Shown: piece after piece, positions 27,386-36,338 of the stretch
Numbering within the stretch: position 1 is the first letter of the stretch
Layout: each line of letters starts with the position of its first letter
Assembly (NCBI GenBank): GCA_965224205.1
Contig: CBDCYN010000020.1
Span: 14,617-78,616 of the forward strand
Length of the DNA: 64,000 bases
Source of the DNA: CBDCYN01 sp965224205
GTDB taxonomy: Bacteria; Planctomycetota; Phycisphaerae; Phycisphaerales; Phycisphaeraceae
Reading direction: 5' to 3'
The notes under the pieces: model-generated
The model's input: only the letters and a program-made list of their open reading frames with translations
The model's database searches: none
What the model was told of the DNA's origin: nothing
Position numbers and translations under genes: made by a program

Positions 27386-28213
27386 TCACGCCCCCGCGCC
27401 TTCGAGGACCCGGAATAACTCGCGGCGTTGTTCCGGGGTTAGGCCATCGTCCGGGGGTTGGGGCGGCTGGTCTTGGGCGGCGGGTGTGGCGGGGGTGATG
27501 ACGCGGCGTTGGAGCTTGTCGTACCACAGCCGGGTCTGGCGGGCGTTCTTGAGGGTGAACTCCTCACCGTGGGGGCCGAAGACGTCGATCCGCTCGTCGG
27601 CGTGGTCGGCGTATTGGGCCTCGGCGCCGTGCTGGACCATGGACACGCCGATGCGGCGGTTGACGTAATCTTGGACCATGCTCAGCTTCGGGCCACGCAT
27701 GTGCGGCTGGCCGTGCAGCTCTTCGACCAGGGCGATGTTGCGCCGCTCTTGGCCGGCGGGGATGATGTCCTTGAGGTCGTAGTCGCCGTGGATCCACTGG
27801 CCGCGGAACATCAGGCAGCCGTAGTGGCGGGACTTTTCATTCAAGTCGACGGTGTAAGCGCCCTTCTTGGCGTTGAGGGCTTTGGCTTCTTCGAGGCCCT
27901 GGTCCACCGGGCGGGCTTTGTGGCTGGGCTGGACGCCGCAGTCGACGAGGAACCGTTGCCAGCACTCGACCGCCCGCTGACGCTTGGGGCGGGTGAAGGC
28001 TTGAAGGTGAAGGGTCGGGACTACGACGAGGCCGGCGAGCTGCCTGCCGTTGGTGTCGAGGATCGCGGTCTTGGGCTTGCAATCGATCCGCTTGGGGGTG
28101 TACCCCGATCGGCCGATGTAACGCAGCGACCGTTGGTTGATCCGACGCACGAGCACCCACGAGTTGTAGGTCCTAGCGACGTCGCGGAAGATGGTGGCGT
28201 CACCCAAGCGCAC
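27386..28213 (-). CDS. Conserved-looking protein of unknown function downstream of clpV
   Basis: A 275-residue protein starting at the GTG at 28213, with AAGGAAG 9 nt upstream. It is basic and has no signal peptide or membrane segment. Segments that look structured are IFRDVARTYNSWVLVRR, RSLRYIGRSGYTPKRIDCKP, YGCLMFRGQWIHGDYDLKDI and GVSMVQHGAEAQYADHADER. It ends with a Pro/Gln-rich linker and a short helix (LTPEQRRELFRVLEG). I do not recognise the family. It is the first gene after clpV on the same strand (187-nt AT-rich gap), a place where T6SS loci often carry cargo, but nothing else supports an effector role. Confidence 0.6.
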   Translation of the reverse strand: MRLGDATIFRDVARTYNSWVLVRRINQRSLRYIGRSGYTPKRIDCKPKTAILDTNGRQLAGLVVVPTLHLQAFTRPKRQRAVECWQRFLVDCGVQPSHKARPVDQGLEEAKALNAKKGAYTVDLNEKSRHYGCLMFRGQWIHGDYDLKDIIPAGQERRNIALVEELHGQPHMRGPKLSMVQDYVNRRIGVSMVQHGAEAQYADHADERIDVFGPHGEEFTLKNARQTRLWYDKLQRRVITPATPAAQDQPPQPPDDGLTPEQRRELFRVLEGAGA

Positions 28214-28400
28214 GGTGTAAGGCTTCCTTGATTACAGACTAGCTCTGCGGCGAGCTGCTTCGCTCTCTGTCTATATGTAGATACGCGTAAAAAACAGCGA
28301 TTATGCGCCGCGAAACGAAAAAAATGCATCCGGATCGATGAAAAATCGATCAAAACATCGCAAGATGTGAAATCATCCTAAAATCTTCTACTATATGAAG

Positions 28401-31184
28401 TTATTGAAAATTATAGGTGAAATCGCTACCGTCAATACCGATATGGACTTTCTGAATTGTTTGGCCCTCAACGAGGGTTGTCAAGTATTGACGGCTGATT
28501 TGGGGCAATAAAGTGTGGGTGAGGATGGCGTCGACCGTGCGGGCGCCGCTTTCGAGCTCGGTGCAGCGTTCGGCGATCAGGTCGACCACAGCGTCGTCGT
28601 AAGTGAATGGTATTTCGTGGTTAGCAGCCATGCGACGCTCGATCCGCCCCAGCTGGAGGCGCGTGATCTGCTTGAGCATGTCGTCGCTGATCGGGTAGTA
28701 CGGGATCACGACTAGCCGACCCAATAGTGCCGCCGGGAACACTTTTAACAACGGTTCCCGTAAAGCTTTAGCGATTCCTTCGGGATCGGGCATCAGCTCC
28801 GGGTCCTTGCACATGTTCATGATCAGGTCGCTGCCGACGTTGCTGGTGAGCAAGATGATCGTGTTCTTAAAGTCGATCATGCGCCCTTCGCCGTCTTCCA
28901 TCATCCCCTTGTCGAAGACCTGGAAGAAGATCTCGTGCACGTCTTTATGGGCTTTTTCAACCTCGTCGAGCAGGACTACGCTATACGGCCGGCGCCGTAC
29001 CGCCTCGGTAAGCACCCCGCCTTCGCCGTAGCCGACATAGCCGGGAGGGGCGCCTTTAAGTGTTGATACCGTATGAGCTTCCTGAAACTCACTCATGTTG
29101 ATGGTGATCACGTTCTGCTCTCCGCCGTATAGCGCTTCGGCCAGGGTCAGCGCTGTCTCGGTTTTCCCCACCCCGCTGGGCCCGGCCAACAGGAACACCC
29201 CGATCGGCCGGTTCGGGTTATCCAAGCTGGCCCGAGAAGTTTGGATCCGCTTAGCGATCGCGTCCAATGCGTGACGCTGCCCGATCACCCGCTTCTCGAG
29301 CGTGTCCGCCAGTTGCAGAATCGCGTCGATCTCGTTCTTGACCATCCGCCCTACCGGGATACCGGTCCAGTCCGCCACGACCGACGCGACCGCCTGCGAA
29401 TCAACACTGGGCAAAATCAGCGGCGTTTCACCCTGAAACTCTTCAAGCACCTTGAGCCGAGCTTTGAGCGTGGTCAACAACTCCTGACGTTGTTCGTCGG
29501 TCAGTTCCTCAGCCTTGTTTGCACCATTCTCATCCCCCCCCGTCTCTGGTCCACGCTCGACCGATACGCTCTTAGCCACCTCTCCCGCCGCTTGTTCGAG
29601 ATCGCTATCCGTGCCCTCGATCGTCCCCTCCGGTTGCCCGCGCAGCTTGGCACGGATGTCTAAGATCTCTGTGACCAGATCGCGCTCTTGCGTCCAGTTC
29701 TTTTCCAGTTCTTCGAGGTGTTTGCGCTGCTCGTCGAGCTTCTCAACCACCTTCACCCGCCGCTCTTGTCGGTCCAACCCGACCTCGATCTCACGGTCGA
29801 CGATCCCCAGCTCGGTCTCCAACCCCTGGATCCGTTTGCGACAGTCGTCGACTTCCGGGGGCACCGCGTGCTGACTGATCGCCACGCGCGCGCTGGCGGT
29901 ATCGATCAAACTCACCGCCTTGTCGGGCAGCTGCCGGGCGGGGATATACCGGTGCGAGAGCTTCACCGCCGCTTCGAGCCCCTCATCAAGGATCTGCACC
30001 CGGTGGTGCTTCTCAAGAGTCGACGCCAAACCCCGGATCATCAGGATCGCCTTCTCCTCGCTGGGTTCGTCGACCTGGATCACCTGGAACCGCCGCGTCA
30101 GCGCCGGGTCTTTCTCGAAATATTTTTTGTACTCCGCCCACGTCGTGGCCGCCACCGTGCGCAGCGTCCCCCGTGCCAAGGCTGGTTTGAGTAGGTTCGC
30201 CGCGTCGCCCTGCCCCGCAGCCCCGCCAGCCCCGATCAGCGTGTGCGCCTCGTCGATGAACAAAATAATCGGCTTCGCGGATGCCTGAACCTCCTCGATC
30301 ACCTGACGAAGCCTGTTCTCGAACTCGCCTTTCATGCTCGCCCCCGCCTGGAGCAACCCCAGGTCCAGTGTCCGCAGCGACACCTCCGTAAGCGATGGCG
30401 GCACGTCCCCCGCGGCGATCCGCAGCGCAAACCCCTCGACCACCGCGGTCTTGCCTACGCCCGCTTCGCCGGTCAAGATCGGGTTGTTCTGTCGGCGACG
30501 CATGAGGATGTCGACGATCTGACGGATCTCCTCGTCGCGACCGACGATCGGGTCGATCTCCCCGTTGCGGGCTTTTTCGGTCAGGTCCACGGAGAACTGC
30601 GCCAACGCCTCCTGCTTGCCCATCGCTGCCGGCGCCATCGACCCGCTGGTCTCGCCCGGCGCCGCCCCCCCACCAACAGCCGAACCGTCCCGCGCCGATA
30701 GCGTCTCCTCGACCGAGTCGGCGACGATCTTGGCGAACTTGTCGGTCAGTTCCTCGATCTTGACCTTCTCGAACTGCTGCGAGATCCCCAGCAGCTGGCG
30801 CGCCAGCCCCGGGGTCTTGAGGATCCCCACCACCAGATGCCCGGTGCGCACCTGCGACTCGTTGTACATCAGCGTCCCGTACACCCACCCTCGTTCGACC
30901 GCTTCTTCCAGGTGCGACGACAGGTCAGAGATCGACGTTGCCCCGCGTGGCAGGCGGTCCAGCGCCTCGGTCATGTCCGCCACCAACCGTGCCGCGTCGA
31001 TCCCGAAGTACTTGATCACCCGGTGCAGGTCAGAGTCCTGGAGCTGGAGGATCTGGTGGAACCAGTGCACGAGCTCGACGTACGGGTTGCCGCGCATCTT
31101 GCAGAACACCGTGGCGCTCTCGATCGATTTGTAGCCCACACTGTTGAGCTTCCCGAACATCGCGGCTCGACTGATCTCTGCCAT
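28401..31184 (-). CDS. clpV: T6SS sheath-disassembly ATPase ClpV/TssH
   Basis: A 927-residue protein. The ATG at 31184 is preferred over the adjacent GTG because GGAGA sits 7 nt upstream. The N-domain (about 1-160) opens with MAEISRAAMFGKLNSVGYKS, followed by two AAA+ modules. The first has Walker A GEAGVGKT (239-246) and Walker B LFIDEAHTL; the second has GPSGVGKT (668-675) and LLDEVEKAH. A coiled middle domain lies at about 435-510, with an acidic insertion at 520-560. The entry motif GEFENRLRQV and the terminal domain fit ClpV rather than ClpB, and the T6SS context confirms it. It extracts and refolds contracted TssBC sheath in the cytoplasm. It is the last gene of the T6SS block. Confidence 0.93.
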   Translation of the reverse strand: MAEISRAAMFGKLNSVGYKSIESATVFCKMRGNPYVELVHWFHQILQLQDSDLHRVIKYFGIDAARLVADMTEALDRLPRGATSISDLSSHLEEAVERGWVYGTLMYNESQVRTGHLVVGILKTPGLARQLLGISQQFEKVKIEELTDKFAKIVADSVEETLSARDGSAVGGGAAPGETSGSMAPAAMGKQEALAQFSVDLTEKARNGEIDPIVGRDEEIRQIVDILMRRRQNNPILTGEAGVGKTAVVEGFALRIAAGDVPPSLTEVSLRTLDLGLLQAGASMKGEFENRLRQVIEEVQASAKPIILFIDEAHTLIGAGGAAGQGDAANLLKPALARGTLRTVAATTWAEYKKYFEKDPALTRRFQVIQVDEPSEEKAILMIRGLASTLEKHHRVQILDEGLEAAVKLSHRYIPARQLPDKAVSLIDTASARVAISQHAVPPEVDDCRKRIQGLETELGIVDREIEVGLDRQERRVKVVEKLDEQRKHLEELEKNWTQERDLVTEILDIRAKLRGQPEGTIEGTDSDLEQAAGEVAKSVSVERGPETGGDENGANKAEELTDEQRQELLTTLKARLKVLEEFQGETPLILPSVDSQAVASVVADWTGIPVGRMVKNEIDAILQLADTLEKRVIGQRHALDAIAKRIQTSRASLDNPNRPIGVFLLAGPSGVGKTETALTLAEALYGGEQNVITINMSEFQEAHTVSTLKGAPPGYVGYGEGGVLTEAVRRRPYSVVLLDEVEKAHKDVHEIFFQVFDKGMMEDGEGRMIDFKNTIILLTSNVGSDLIMNMCKDPELMPDPEGIAKALREPLLKVFPAALLGRLVVIPYYPISDDMLKQITRLQLGRIERRMAANHEIPFTYDDAVVDLIAERCTELESGARTVDAILTHTLLPQISRQYLTTLVEGQTIQKVHIGIDGSDFTYNFQ

Positions 31185-31234
31185 CACTGTGTCTCCGTTT
31201 CAGTTCCCTGATGAGGCCGTCCTCAGCAAAAGCT

Positions 31235-31314
31235 AGTAGGTCCGGGCCTGCCCGGACAATGCTCTTGATAACAATAGATAGGACTAGCCGTGTCCGGGCG
31301 GGCCCGGACCTACT
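31235..31314. repeat. 23-bp inverted repeat upstream of clpV
   Basis: The arms at 31235-31257 (AGTAGGTCCGGGCCTGCCCG and on) and 31292-31314 differ at one position. Each arm holds its own smaller palindrome TCCGGGC-GCCCGGA. The 34-nt loop is AT-rich. It lies between tssG and clpV and could form a strong stem in the mRNA, or be a MITE-like repeat, since a single core is at 26719. Confidence 0.7.
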
Positions 31315-31368
31315 GCTGAACACTCCTTGAGTGTAAACCACGCCATCCCGTCAACCATACCCGATCTT

Positions 31369-32385
31369 TCATATCACGGGCCGAATCACCAAATCATCGA
31401 CGTCCTGCTCCACCGGCCCGCTGATCCCCCATGTCGACCACCCCAGCTGCCCCACCTGTCCCAGCCGCAGCTGCGGGACCTCCTCCGCCTTGAGGATCAG
31501 TTGTAGATCCCACGCCAGCACGTCGCCCATGTAGTTCCGCACCCATGCGGCCAACCGCTTGAAACTCTCGCCGTTCGGCAGCAAGCGTGTATAGTCCTTG
31601 AAGCTCAACGGCCCGAACTTGATCCTGAAATTCCCCTGGCAATCCCAGATCTTGGATCCGACGATCGCCGTCGAGCCCAGCGTCCCCGTCGAGGGGGATT
31701 GCCCCAGGTAGCAGCGGCAGTCCTCGGGCAGGTCGATCCACCGGCCTCGGAATTCTTCGATCTCGACCGGCACCCCGAAGAACCCCGCCAGGATCGAGCT
31801 AAGCCCCTCGGCGTGGCGGGTCTGAACGGCCAGGTGCCCGCAGAAGTGCAGCTTCGCCAGATCGGCCACCGCGTCCCGACCCCGCAGCGACTCCATCCCG
31901 ATCCCGAACAGGCTACCAACGTAGACCCCAAACCGGTCCTCCTCGGGCCGGTCGAAGCTGACGGTCTGTTGGTTGCACGCCCACGCCCGGTAGAACAGGC
32001 TGATCATCCGGTGGTGGAACATGTCCAGGAATTTGACCAGCGTCGGGTCGTTGTGGTTGCGTAGCCGGTCTCGGGCGTATGCCGTCAGGTGCAGAGGCAG
32101 CGGGCCGTTGGGCCCGAACATCCCGAAGAAGTTTACGGCGAATTCCGGGGCGCTGAGCCGGTCGCCGCGGTCGAAGTCCGCCACGGTCGACGGGGCGAAC
32201 GCCAGGGACGGCTGCTGGCAGAACCGCGCCGCATCGTCGCTGGGCCGCAGCGACCGCCCCACCCGCGGCAGGTGCGCGTGGGCGCACTCGAGCCGCCGCA
32301 CGGCTTGGTAGAAATCAAAGCTGTACGGCCGTGCCTCTAGCCGCTCGGCTAGAGCATGTGCCGCTGCCCAATCCTTGCCGGCCAT
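31369..32385 (-). CDS. tssG: T6SS baseplate protein TssG
   Basis: A 338-residue protein of the ImpH/VasB family. Signatures are RPYSFDFYQAVRRLECAH near the start, FFGMFGPNGPLPLHLTAYARDR (the strongly conserved TssG block), FLDMFHHRMISLFYRAW, FFGVPVEIEEFRGRW and a WDLQLILKAEEVP tail. With TssE, F and K it forms the wedge around the VgrG spike. The start overlaps the tssF end by 37 nt, so the two are coupled. The length is normal. Confidence 0.93.
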   Translation of the reverse strand: MAGKDWAAAHALAERLEARPYSFDFYQAVRRLECAHAHLPRVGRSLRPSDDAARFCQQPSLAFAPSTVADFDRGDRLSAPEFAVNFFGMFGPNGPLPLHLTAYARDRLRNHNDPTLVKFLDMFHHRMISLFYRAWACNQQTVSFDRPEEDRFGVYVGSLFGIGMESLRGRDAVADLAKLHFCGHLAVQTRHAEGLSSILAGFFGVPVEIEEFRGRWIDLPEDCRCYLGQSPSTGTLGSTAIVGSKIWDCQGNFRIKFGPLSFKDYTRLLPNGESFKRLAAWVRNYMGDVLAWDLQLILKAEEVPQLRLGQVGQLGWSTWGISGPVEQDVDDLVIRPVI

Positions 32386-34220
32386 CGGATCACCTCACCG
32401 CGGTCTAGGGTCTTGATCACCGTCTCGGTAAAAGAGTTCAAGGAAACATACTTCGAGAAAAACCGTTCCAGCACCGCGCCCAGCAGGAACACCCCGGTGC
32501 CCTCGAACGCCGCCTCGTCGAGCGTCACCGTCAGCTCCAGCCCGCGGGCAAACGTCACGGGCCCAGGCGTGGCGACCCGACGCGTCAGCGACTGGCTAGA
32601 GATCGATTTGACCCCCTCGACCTGCCTAGCGATATGGGCCTGGGCGGTGTCCCCGTAGAGCTGCAACAGGTCGCGCAGCGACGCGGCGCCCTGCGCATCG
32701 TCGGTGTCAATCAGGGACAGGTAGTTGAGCGAAAGGTGGCTGATGAACCGCCACGCCCGCTCGCCCTCCGCGTGCACCGGCCGCGGGGCGGTGGGCCCGC
32801 TCATACACTTGACCGCTTCGACCGGGGCGCCGCTGTCCATCGTAAAATCGGTCTCGCCCCTGCCCTGGGGCATGTTCAGCGGCAGGTCACGGTTCGTGCA
32901 CAGGGTCGTGACCGCCAGCTGCCGGAGGTTGCTCTGACACGGCGCGGCGTTCGAATCGACTAAGGATACGTACACCTCACTGCCGGCATAGCTCGACCGC
33001 CGGCCCATCCGCCGCTCACGGCTCGACGCGGGCCGGGGGATCCGGTGGGTCGCGAAGTACGCCCCGCCTTCCCGGCCTCCCACCAGGTCATTCGACGAGT
33101 AAAACGGCTCGAACTTCTGCTCATCGTCGGAGCGCGACCCGAAGCCCGCCACGGCGTCGATCCGGTAGACCTCAAAGTCCATCGGCCGCGTCCGGTCGGG
33201 CACCACGTGGTACTCCCACTGACGGTCCGAGAGGTGGATCCGGTCGGCCCGCTTGGGGAACAGGTTGATCGCCGGGCAGCAGAACAACGCGAAGTGCGAC
33301 GTCTCGACCACGTTCTCGAGGTACAGGTCATTTCGATTAAACAGCACGATGACGTCCAGCTCGTCGCCCGCGCACTGCTTGACGCCCCCCTCGAGCCCGC
33401 ACAGGTCCACGAACATATATCGCTGGGGGAAGGCGAAGTACTCTTGGATCAGCCGGTACCCGTTGAACGACCGGTGCCCGTACGGCAGCAATGCCTCATC
33501 GTCGTCGAAACCTACTTGTTTGATCTGGCTTGCGGGGATCACCTCGTGCCACTTGGCCGGTTTGGTGGTCGGGCGCAGGACCACGGACACCGCGTCGGAG
33601 AAGAACTGCTCGTACAGCCGCATCGGGGTGTCGTCGGAGCCGCGCAGGTAGAGCGTGAGGTTCTCTAGCGCCAGCTTGTCGAACGTCAACCCGGCCGTAG
33701 CGCGCAGGCGCAGCCGCAGGCCCGCCTTGGCCCGGTCGTCGTAGGGGATGTCGAGCGTGGCGATCTCGCGGGTGTAGTACTGGGCCTGAGTGATCTCCAG
33801 GGGCCAGAGGGTCACGTCGTGGGCGGTGCGGTATTCGCAAGCGGTCTGGTCCTTCTCACCCAGCAGGCTCCGCAGGACGTTGCCGCGCTCAACCACAAAC
33901 CCGTCCTCCAACGCCCCCTCGTTGAGGTCGGGCTGGAACTGGACGACCGCCATCGACGGGACCGGGCACAGGTAGTGCGGGGCGACGTTCTCGAATAGGT
34001 GCTGAGTGAACCGGGGGAACTCGGCGTCGAGCTTGAGCTGGACGCGCGCGGCCATGAACGCGAAACCTTCGAGCAGGCGCTCGACGTACGGGTCGGCGCA
34101 CTCGAACGAGTCGAGCCCCAGCCGCCCCGCGATCCTCGGGAACCGCGCCGCGAACTCGCCGCTCATCTCCCGCAGGTGCTGAAGCTCACGGTTGTAGTAG
34201 TAAAGAAAACGCCTATCCAT
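32349..34220 (-). CDS. tssF: T6SS baseplate protein TssF
   Basis: A 623-residue protein of the ImpG/VasA family. It begins LYYYNRELQHLREMSGEFA and continues with FPRIAGRLGL, DPYVERLLEGFAFMAARVQ and FENVAPHYLCPVPSMAVVQF, the diagnostic N-terminal block. Later segments include INLFPKRADRIHLSDRQWEY. TssF builds the baseplate wedge with TssG. The start overlaps the tssE stop by 8 nt. Confidence 0.94.
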   Translation of the reverse strand: MDRRFLYYYNRELQHLREMSGEFAARFPRIAGRLGLDSFECADPYVERLLEGFAFMAARVQLKLDAEFPRFTQHLFENVAPHYLCPVPSMAVVQFQPDLNEGALEDGFVVERGNVLRSLLGEKDQTACEYRTAHDVTLWPLEITQAQYYTREIATLDIPYDDRAKAGLRLRLRATAGLTFDKLALENLTLYLRGSDDTPMRLYEQFFSDAVSVVLRPTTKPAKWHEVIPASQIKQVGFDDDEALLPYGHRSFNGYRLIQEYFAFPQRYMFVDLCGLEGGVKQCAGDELDVIVLFNRNDLYLENVVETSHFALFCCPAINLFPKRADRIHLSDRQWEYHVVPDRTRPMDFEVYRIDAVAGFGSRSDDEQKFEPFYSSNDLVGGREGGAYFATHRIPRPASSRERRMGRRSSYAGSEVYVSLVDSNAAPCQSNLRQLAVTTLCTNRDLPLNMPQGRGETDFTMDSGAPVEAVKCMSGPTAPRPVHAEGERAWRFISHLSLNYLSLIDTDDAQGAASLRDLLQLYGDTAQAHIARQVEGVKSISSQSLTRRVATPGPVTFARGLELTVTLDEAAFEGTGVFLLGAVLERFFSKYVSLNSFTETVIKTLDRGEVIRWPARIGQRHML

Positions 34221-34722
34221 TGGGCCGGTTCTCGACCGTGCACTGACCCGTTTCGAGGTCCATCTCGGTCTGGATGTACAACGCCTCGGGGAACGGCTGG
34301 GACCACAGGTCGCCCTCGATCTCGAACGTCAGGCACGTGGGGCCCATGACATCGGGGTCGACCTTGGCCCGGATCGACATCGACTGGGGCAGGATCCGCG
34401 GCTCGAAATCCTGGATCGCTCGCAAGACGATCCGCTCCATCTCGAACGGGTCGACCGTCGCGCTCGTGCCCCCGGTGAAATCAGGGATCCCGTAGTTGAG
34501 CACAGACTTCTGGACCTGCGGAAAATCGTCGAGATCGTCGTAACGCGACCGGTGTGAGGCGGTGTTGAGCAGCCACAACAGGTCGCGCAGCACCGCTTGG
34601 CGGTACTGCCTCATCGACATCACCCGCGCCTCGCGGGACTCGTGCTTCGCGAACGGGTCGTCGTCGGTGAGGCGGTCGAGCAGGCACGGCTGGAGCCGCT
34701 CGCGGGGCGCTAACTCAACCAT
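34213..34722 (-). CDS. tssE: T6SS baseplate protein TssE (gp25-like)
   Basis: A 169-residue protein. The start is the ATG at 34722 with AGGAG 8 nt upstream; the longer frame reaching 34818 lies inside tagJ and is not used. It contains RLQPCLLDRLTDDDP, RQAVLRDLLWLLNTAS, VLNYGIPDFTG and ERIVLRAIQDFEPRILP, all typical of the gp25/TssE lysozyme-like fold that nucleates the sheath. It overlaps tagJ by 8 nt and tssF by 8 nt. Confidence 0.93.
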   Translation of the reverse strand: MVELAPRERLQPCLLDRLTDDDPFAKHESREARVMSMRQYRQAVLRDLLWLLNTASHRSRYDDLDDFPQVQKSVLNYGIPDFTGGTSATVDPFEMERIVLRAIQDFEPRILPQSMSIRAKVDPDVMGPTCLTFEIEGDLWSQPFPEALYIQTEMDLETGQCTVENRPNG

Positions 34723-35572
34723 CGGCCGACTCCTCTTCGGGTGCGTGAGCGGCGGCGTCTTCGACCTCGTTATCGAAAACGATGGACCGGGCCTCGAGCA
34801 GGGGGAAATCGTCCTCATCGGTGGCGAGGATCCGCTGACCTAAGCCGATAACGACTCCGCCCTCACCGTCGGCGCCGCCGCTGGGGTGGACCCACTGGGT
34901 CTTGCGGGCCATGCGGATCTGGTTGTCGTCGCTGGCGTGCGAGCCGGGGTAGCGCGTCGGGATCAGGGCTACGGACTCGCCGCCGTTGGTCCACTTGATC
35001 TGCGCCGGGATCCATACCAGGTCGCGCAGGTCGGCGGGCGGCTCGATCATGACCTCGTGGACACGAACCAGGGGCACCCAGTAGTACCGGCCGTTGATGA
35101 CCGCTTCGAGGATCGGCCCGGTGCGCGGATCGGCGTCGGCGATCCACGCGAACGGGTGGCCGTTGAGGGTGCCCGAGACCGCCGGGGCGGCTTCGAGGGC
35201 CCGGTCCCATAGCTGCTGGGCGCCGGCGGTTTGGCCCTGGGCCAGCAGCTGGTTGGCCTGGACCATCCAGCTCACCCACTGGTCGGGTTGCCCGAAGATG
35301 ACCGGCGACCGCTTGCCGGCGAAGATCTCTGCCCGCAGGGCCTCGGCGTTGAGCGCGGTGCGGCACATCTGGGCCATCGGCAGGTTCAGCGGGTCCATCT
35401 CCGCGGCGACGTTGAGCTGGGTGATCGCCCGGTCCCATTGGCCCAGGACCGAAAGCAACTGGAACAAAAAAACGCGGTACTTCGCGTTCGAGGGGTCCTT
35501 GCGGACTTGCTCTTGGAGACTCTCTAGGGCCTGTGCCAGCTCTCCTTGTCGCAGCAGCTCTTCGGCTTGCAT
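34715..35572 (-). CDS. tagJ: T6SS accessory protein TagJ (ImpE family)
   Basis: A 285-residue protein from the ATG at 35572 (GGAG 8 nt upstream). A GTG 15 codons earlier is possible but has no site. N-terminal TPR-like helices (AEELLRQGELAQALESLQEQ, RVFLFQLLSVLGQWDRAITQL) are followed by a beta-rich ImpE domain (INGRYYWVPLVRVHEVMIEPPADLRDLVW). TagJ binds the sheath protein TssB N-terminus and helps ClpV engage. It is the first gene after the terminator that follows hcp. Confidence 0.88.
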   Translation of the reverse strand: MQAEELLRQGELAQALESLQEQVRKDPSNAKYRVFLFQLLSVLGQWDRAITQLNVAAEMDPLNLPMAQMCRTALNAEALRAEIFAGKRSPVIFGQPDQWVSWMVQANQLLAQGQTAGAQQLWDRALEAAPAVSGTLNGHPFAWIADADPRTGPILEAVINGRYYWVPLVRVHEVMIEPPADLRDLVWIPAQIKWTNGGESVALIPTRYPGSHASDDNQIRMARKTQWVHPSGGADGEGGVVIGLGQRILATDEDDFPLLEARSIVFDNEVEDAAAHAPEEESADG

Positions 35573-35634
35573 CGGGACGCTCCACCTCAACGGCGCGGGC
35601 CGGGGGGGGTTGTTCACGGTTAGGTTATACGTTC

Positions 35635-35671
35635 AAAAAAGAAAAAACGTGGCGAGGGTTAACCCGCCACG
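35635..35671 (-). terminator. Intrinsic terminator after hcp
   Basis: On the minus strand CGTGGCG and CGCCACG form a 7-bp perfect stem around GGTTAACCCT, followed by TTTTTTCTTTTTT. It lies between hcp and tagJ. It is expected to stop most transcripts and so raise hcp over the downstream baseplate genes. Confidence 0.8.
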
Positions 35672-35692
35672 CTCTAGGGTCATGATGAATCG

Positions 35693-36190
35693 TTAGCCGC
35701 CCTTATTGACGTGCAGGTCCCAGTGGGTGGCCACGTCGCCCTTGGGCTTGCCGGTCTTGTGGTCGGTCTCGGTGTAGGTCCATTCGATCTTGCCGTAGGC
35801 GAAGGCCACCTCTTCCAGGGGCAGGGAGTCGCCGCCGGAAGCTGACCCGCCGGGGCGGACCGATGAGACGATCACGTCCGACATCTTGTAGTGCATGTAC
35901 TTCTGCTTGTCCCCGGTGGCCCGGCACAGTTCGACCTCGATCGAGCCGATGTGCTCGCCGTTGCAGCAGGCCAGGTTCAGCTTCGGCGAGGCTTTGTCGA
36001 GGGTCTTGACACACGAGAAATCCGCGTGGTCGCACCGCTCAGCCGACCGGCCCCCGCCGCTGGAAACCGACCCGCTCGATAGCTGGGACACGCCGTGGCT
36101 AAACGACAACAGCTCGATCCAGTCCGCGTGCTTGTCGTCGGTGCACTCGCCGGGGATGGTCTCGATCTTTAAGAAACAGTCAAACGCCAT
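35693..36190 (-). CDS. hcp: T6SS tube protein Hcp (TssD)
   Basis: A 165-residue protein of the Hcp1 family. It begins AFDCFLKIETIPGECTDDKH, continues WIELLSFSHGVSQ with a Ser/Gly loop, and then SCVKTLDKASPKLNLACCNG, IEVELCRATGDKQKYMHYKM, SLPLEEVAFAYGKIEWTYTE and a W-D-L-H tail. The order and length are those of the hexameric tube ring. Several Cys residues (positions 5, 16, 53 and the CC pair) are more than usual. A 148-nt gap separates it from tssC and a terminator follows. Confidence 0.94.
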   Translation of the reverse strand: MAFDCFLKIETIPGECTDDKHADWIELLSFSHGVSQLSSGSVSSGGGRSAERCDHADFSCVKTLDKASPKLNLACCNGEHIGSIEVELCRATGDKQKYMHYKMSDVIVSSVRPGGSASGGDSLPLEEVAFAYGKIEWTYTETDHKTGKPKGDVATHWDLHVNKGG

Positions 36191-36338
36191 AGAAGACTCC
36201 TTTACGCTTGTCAGAGTATGGATTTGAAACGGTATTTATCCCAATGTTTTACCCATCGGGTATCTCGCACCGTCTCAGCAGTCGACCGGGGCGCGGCGGG
36301 CGTGCCGACCGTTGTATACGGATGCCGCGCACGGGCCG

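Noticed and set aside
27458..28231. 257-codon plus-strand frame opposite the unknown gene at 27386-28213
   Set aside because: The minus-strand frame has a ribosome site and a more protein-like composition; the plus frame is Val/Gly/Asp-rich shadow sequence. Some doubt remains because neither has a known domain.
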